Positions 6,935 through 8,881 of a DNA stretch of 8,881 nt are shown in pieces; position 1 is the first letter of the stretch, and the number at the start of each line of letters is the position of its first letter. Location of the stretch: assembly GCA_020425885.1 (NCBI GenBank), contig JAGQRA010000268.1, forward strand, positions 1 to 8,881. The letters are read 5' to 3'. This DNA comes from Planctomycetota bacterium (GTDB lineage Bacteria > Planctomycetota > UBA1135 > UBA2386). Under the pieces are notes generated by a model. The model worked only from the letters and a program-made list of their open reading frames with translations. It did no database searches and was not told the DNA's origin. The position numbers and the translations under genes are program-made.

Positions 6935-8881
6935 ATGCTCTCCCGCCATTCCATCGCCGTCACCGTTCTCCTGACCAGCAGCCTCTGCGCCCAGTCCTGG
7001 CAGCCCGGCCCCACGATCGTCACGCCGGGCAACGTCCCGCGCGCGGGCGGATTCGCCGTCAACTCCCCGGCTGGGTTCTTCCTGTTCGGCGGCACCCCGG
7101 CCAACTCGGCGGGTGACGCGCAGGTCCAGCTGTGGAACGGCTCGACCTGGGCGACGACGACCTCGCTCGAGGGTGTCTACCTGCACGGCGGCGCGGCCAC
7201 CGACGAACTCGGCCGCAACCTGATCATCGCCGGCGTCGACTCGGGTGGTGCCATGGGCGACAGCTACGAGTGGACGGTCCAGGACGGCAACGCCGGTGGC
7301 ATCCAGGACCGATCGGGGCAGGCGCCGGACCAGGGCTTCGCCACGACCACGGACGCCGCCGGCCGCGTCTACTCGATCGGCGGTTCTTCGGCCAGCGCGT
7401 TCGCCGTCGCCGCCGCCAACGGCCGGGTCGAGCGCTTCAACGCCACCACCGACCAATGGACCGCGCTGGCCCCACTGCCGACCCCGGTCGCCGATGCCGG
7501 CGCCTGCGAGGACGGCCACGGTCATCTGCTGGTCTTCGGCGGCTTCGACACCGCCGGCCTGCGAACCGCCAACGTCGCGCAATACGACGTCGCCGCCGGG
7601 ACCTGGTCGGACACCGCCGTGCCCGACATGCCGCAGGCGCGTGCCGGCGCCGGCGTGGCGCGCGGCGCCGACGGCCTGATCTACGTCATCGGCGGTTCGG
7701 ACGGCAGCGGCGCCGTGACATCGACCTTCGTGCTCGATCCGGTCGCGGCGACCTGGCGAACCGGCCCGGCCATGGCCACCGCCCGCCAGCACTTCGGCTG
7801 CGCCCTCGACGATGCGGGCAACATCTGGGCCCTCGGCGGCGACACGACGAACACGACCGAGATGCTGTTCACGCCGACCTGCCCGACCGTCATCCAGCAG
7901 CCGATGGCCAACACCGCGTTCCGCGGCGGCTCCGCCGGCTTCGCCGTCGCCGTCGGTGGCACCTCCCCGTTCACCTACCGATGGCACAAGGACGGCAGCG
8001 CGCTGACCGACGGCCCGACCCCGCACGGCAGCACGATCGCCGGCGCCGGCACCGATCAACTCGCCATCCTGGGGCTGCATCCGAACGATGCGGGCAACTA
8101 CAGCTGCGTCATCGGCAACGCCTGTGGCAGCACGATCAGCAATAGCGCGACCCTGACCATCGCCCTGCCACCGGTGCTGCCGCCGGCCTTCGTCGCCCAG
8201 AACCTGCACCCGACCAACGGCGCGCTGTCGTCGCAGGCCAACTCGGTCGACGGCAGCATGATCGTCGGCTCGGCCCGCTACACGCATCCTCAATACAACT
8301 CGCTCGACCACGCCATCGTCTGGCATCAGCTCGGCCACGGCTCGGTCGTCGATCTGACGCCGGCCAACTCGGTCGGCAGCGCGGCCAACTGCGTACGCCA
8401 GGACGCGATCGTCGGTTGGTGGTGGTGGCCCTACACCACTCCACTCGGCACCGGCTACTACCGCCAGGCAGCGATCTGGACCGGCACCGGCACCGTGCAC
8501 CACCAGGCGCAGGTGTCGGGCTGGGAGATCGGCTTGCTGAGCGCCACCGACGGCACCCACCACACAGGCACGCTGACGTACGACGAGACCTCGACCAACT
8601 CCAACGGCTTCTACTGGCCGCAGACCGGCCGCTCGGCGAGTTCGCTGACGCCGCTGACGGCGTGGGGTTCGGGCTGCAACGCCATCGACGGGCCCAACGA
8701 GTACGGTCAGGTCCACATCGGCTACGGCGTCGTGCACGCCGCCAAGTGGAACGGCGCCTCGCGCGACTGGACCGACATGAACCCGCCGGGCATGTCGCGC
8801 AGCTACATCACCGCCGCCGGCAACGGCCAGCAGGTGGGTACTGCCCACGCCGGCAGCATCGCCTACCCGGGCCTCTGGTCC
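6935..8881 (+). CDS. Exported kelch-repeat / Ig-like / HAF-like protein (cut by window end)
   Basis: 649 codons are open to the right edge. Residues 1-20 are a signal peptide (MLSRHSIAVT, hydrophobic core, LCAQ end), so it is exported. About six kelch-type repeats occur near residues 48, 97, 145, 197, 249 and 296, each with a hydrophobic strand ending in GG (FFLFGG, HLLVFGG, LIYVIGG, NIWALGG), spaced about 50 residues, as in a beta-propeller. An Ig-like domain follows (about 316-409) with core Trp350 (YRWHKDG) and the D-x-G-x-Y-x-C motif DAGNYSC at 385-391. From about 415 there is a repetitive region of A-[IA]-x-W units (HAIVWHQLGHG, QAAIWTGTG, HAAKWNGASRDW) resembling HAF extracellular repeats, including four Trp in a row near residue 495. 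It is probably a surface or secreted binding protein; no catalytic motif is seen. No Shine-Dalgarno is evident; the ATG was chosen for the signal peptide. Confidence 0.85.
   Translation, partial: MLSRHSIAVTVLLTSSLCAQSWQPGPTIVTPGNVPRAGGFAVNSPAGFFLFGGTPANSAGDAQVQLWNGSTWATTTSLEGVYLHGGAATDELGRNLIIAGVDSGGAMGDSYEWTVQDGNAGGIQDRSGQAPDQGFATTTDAAGRVYSIGGSSASAFAVAAANGRVERFNATTDQWTALAPLPTPVADAGACEDGHGHLLVFGGFDTAGLRTANVAQYDVAAGTWSDTAVPDMPQARAGAGVARGADGLIYVIGGSDGSGAVTSTFVLDPVAATWRTGPAMATARQHFGCALDDAGNIWALGGDTTNTTEMLFTPTCPTVIQQPMANTAFRGGSAGFAVAVGGTSPFTYRWHKDGSALTDGPTPHGSTIAGAGTDQLAILGLHPNDAGNYSCVIGNACGSTISNSATLTIALPPVLPPAFVAQNLHPTNGALSSQANSVDGSMIVGSARYTHPQYNSLDHAIVWHQLGHGSVVDLTPANSVGSAANCVRQDAIVGWWWWPYTTPLGTGYYRQAAIWTGTGTVHHQAQVSGWEIGLLSATDGTHHTGTLTYDETSTNSNGFYWPQTGRSASSLTPLTAWGSGCNAIDGPNEYGQVHIGYGVVHAAKWNGASRDWTDMNPPGMSRSYITAAGNGQQVGTAHAGSIAYPGLWS

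Noticed and set aside
6908..8848. Minus-strand open frame of about 646 codons opposite the kelch gene
   Set aside because: Its Gly/Ala/Arg/Val-rich translation has no recognisable domain, whereas the plus-strand frame has a signal peptide, kelch repeats and an Ig-like domain.

Overview
This is a very GC-rich bacterial window holding one long minus-strand gene run and one plus-strand gene that leaves the right edge. The organism may be a planctomycete or a similar high-GC, gene-expanded bacterium. That guess rests on base composition, exported proteins whose signal peptides end in Ala-Gln, and a kelch/Ig/HAF-like exported protein. No rRNA, tRNA, IS element or CRISPR array is visible.

The minus strand, read from about 6500 down to 1, encodes: (1) a MacA/HlyD-type membrane fusion protein; (2) a MacB/LolD-type ABC ATPase; (3) and (4) two different MacB-type FtsX-fold permeases; (5) a small DinB-fold protein with an intact three-His metal site; (6) an exported two-domain thioredoxin-like protein; (7) the first 56 residues of an ECF sigma factor, cut by the left edge. 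Genes 1-4 overlap or nearly touch (1-nt overlap, 4-nt overlap, 3-nt gap), so they form a translationally coupled operon for a tripartite efflux pump. Genes 5 and 6 follow after 38 and 30 nt and are probably co-transcribed. A GC-rich hairpin overlaps the stop of gene 6, before the sigma gene.

The main discovery is gene 6. Its frame is interrupted by a single TGA (687-689) exactly where the first Cys of a thioredoxin WCGWCK motif belongs, so it reads W-U-G-W-C-K. A strong hairpin follows with its loop 23 nt after the TGA, which fits a bacterial SECIS element. The gene is best read as a 325-residue exported selenoprotein (Sec176/Cys179), not as two short ORFs or a pseudogene. Neighbouring genes use TGA as a normal stop, so global reassignment of TGA is unlikely.

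The 434-bp divergent spacer (6501-6934) carries a direct repeat, ATGTCAT-N4-ATGTCAT, reading toward the pump operon. It has the architecture of a Pho box. The plus-strand gene from 6935 encodes an exported protein with about six kelch-type repeats, one Ig-like domain and a HAF-like C-terminal region, cut off by the window end.

As an inference, efflux pump, possible thiol transferase (DinB fold), exported seleno-thioredoxin and ECF sigma factor could form an envelope stress or detoxification module. Only the efflux and redox roles are directly supported by motifs.
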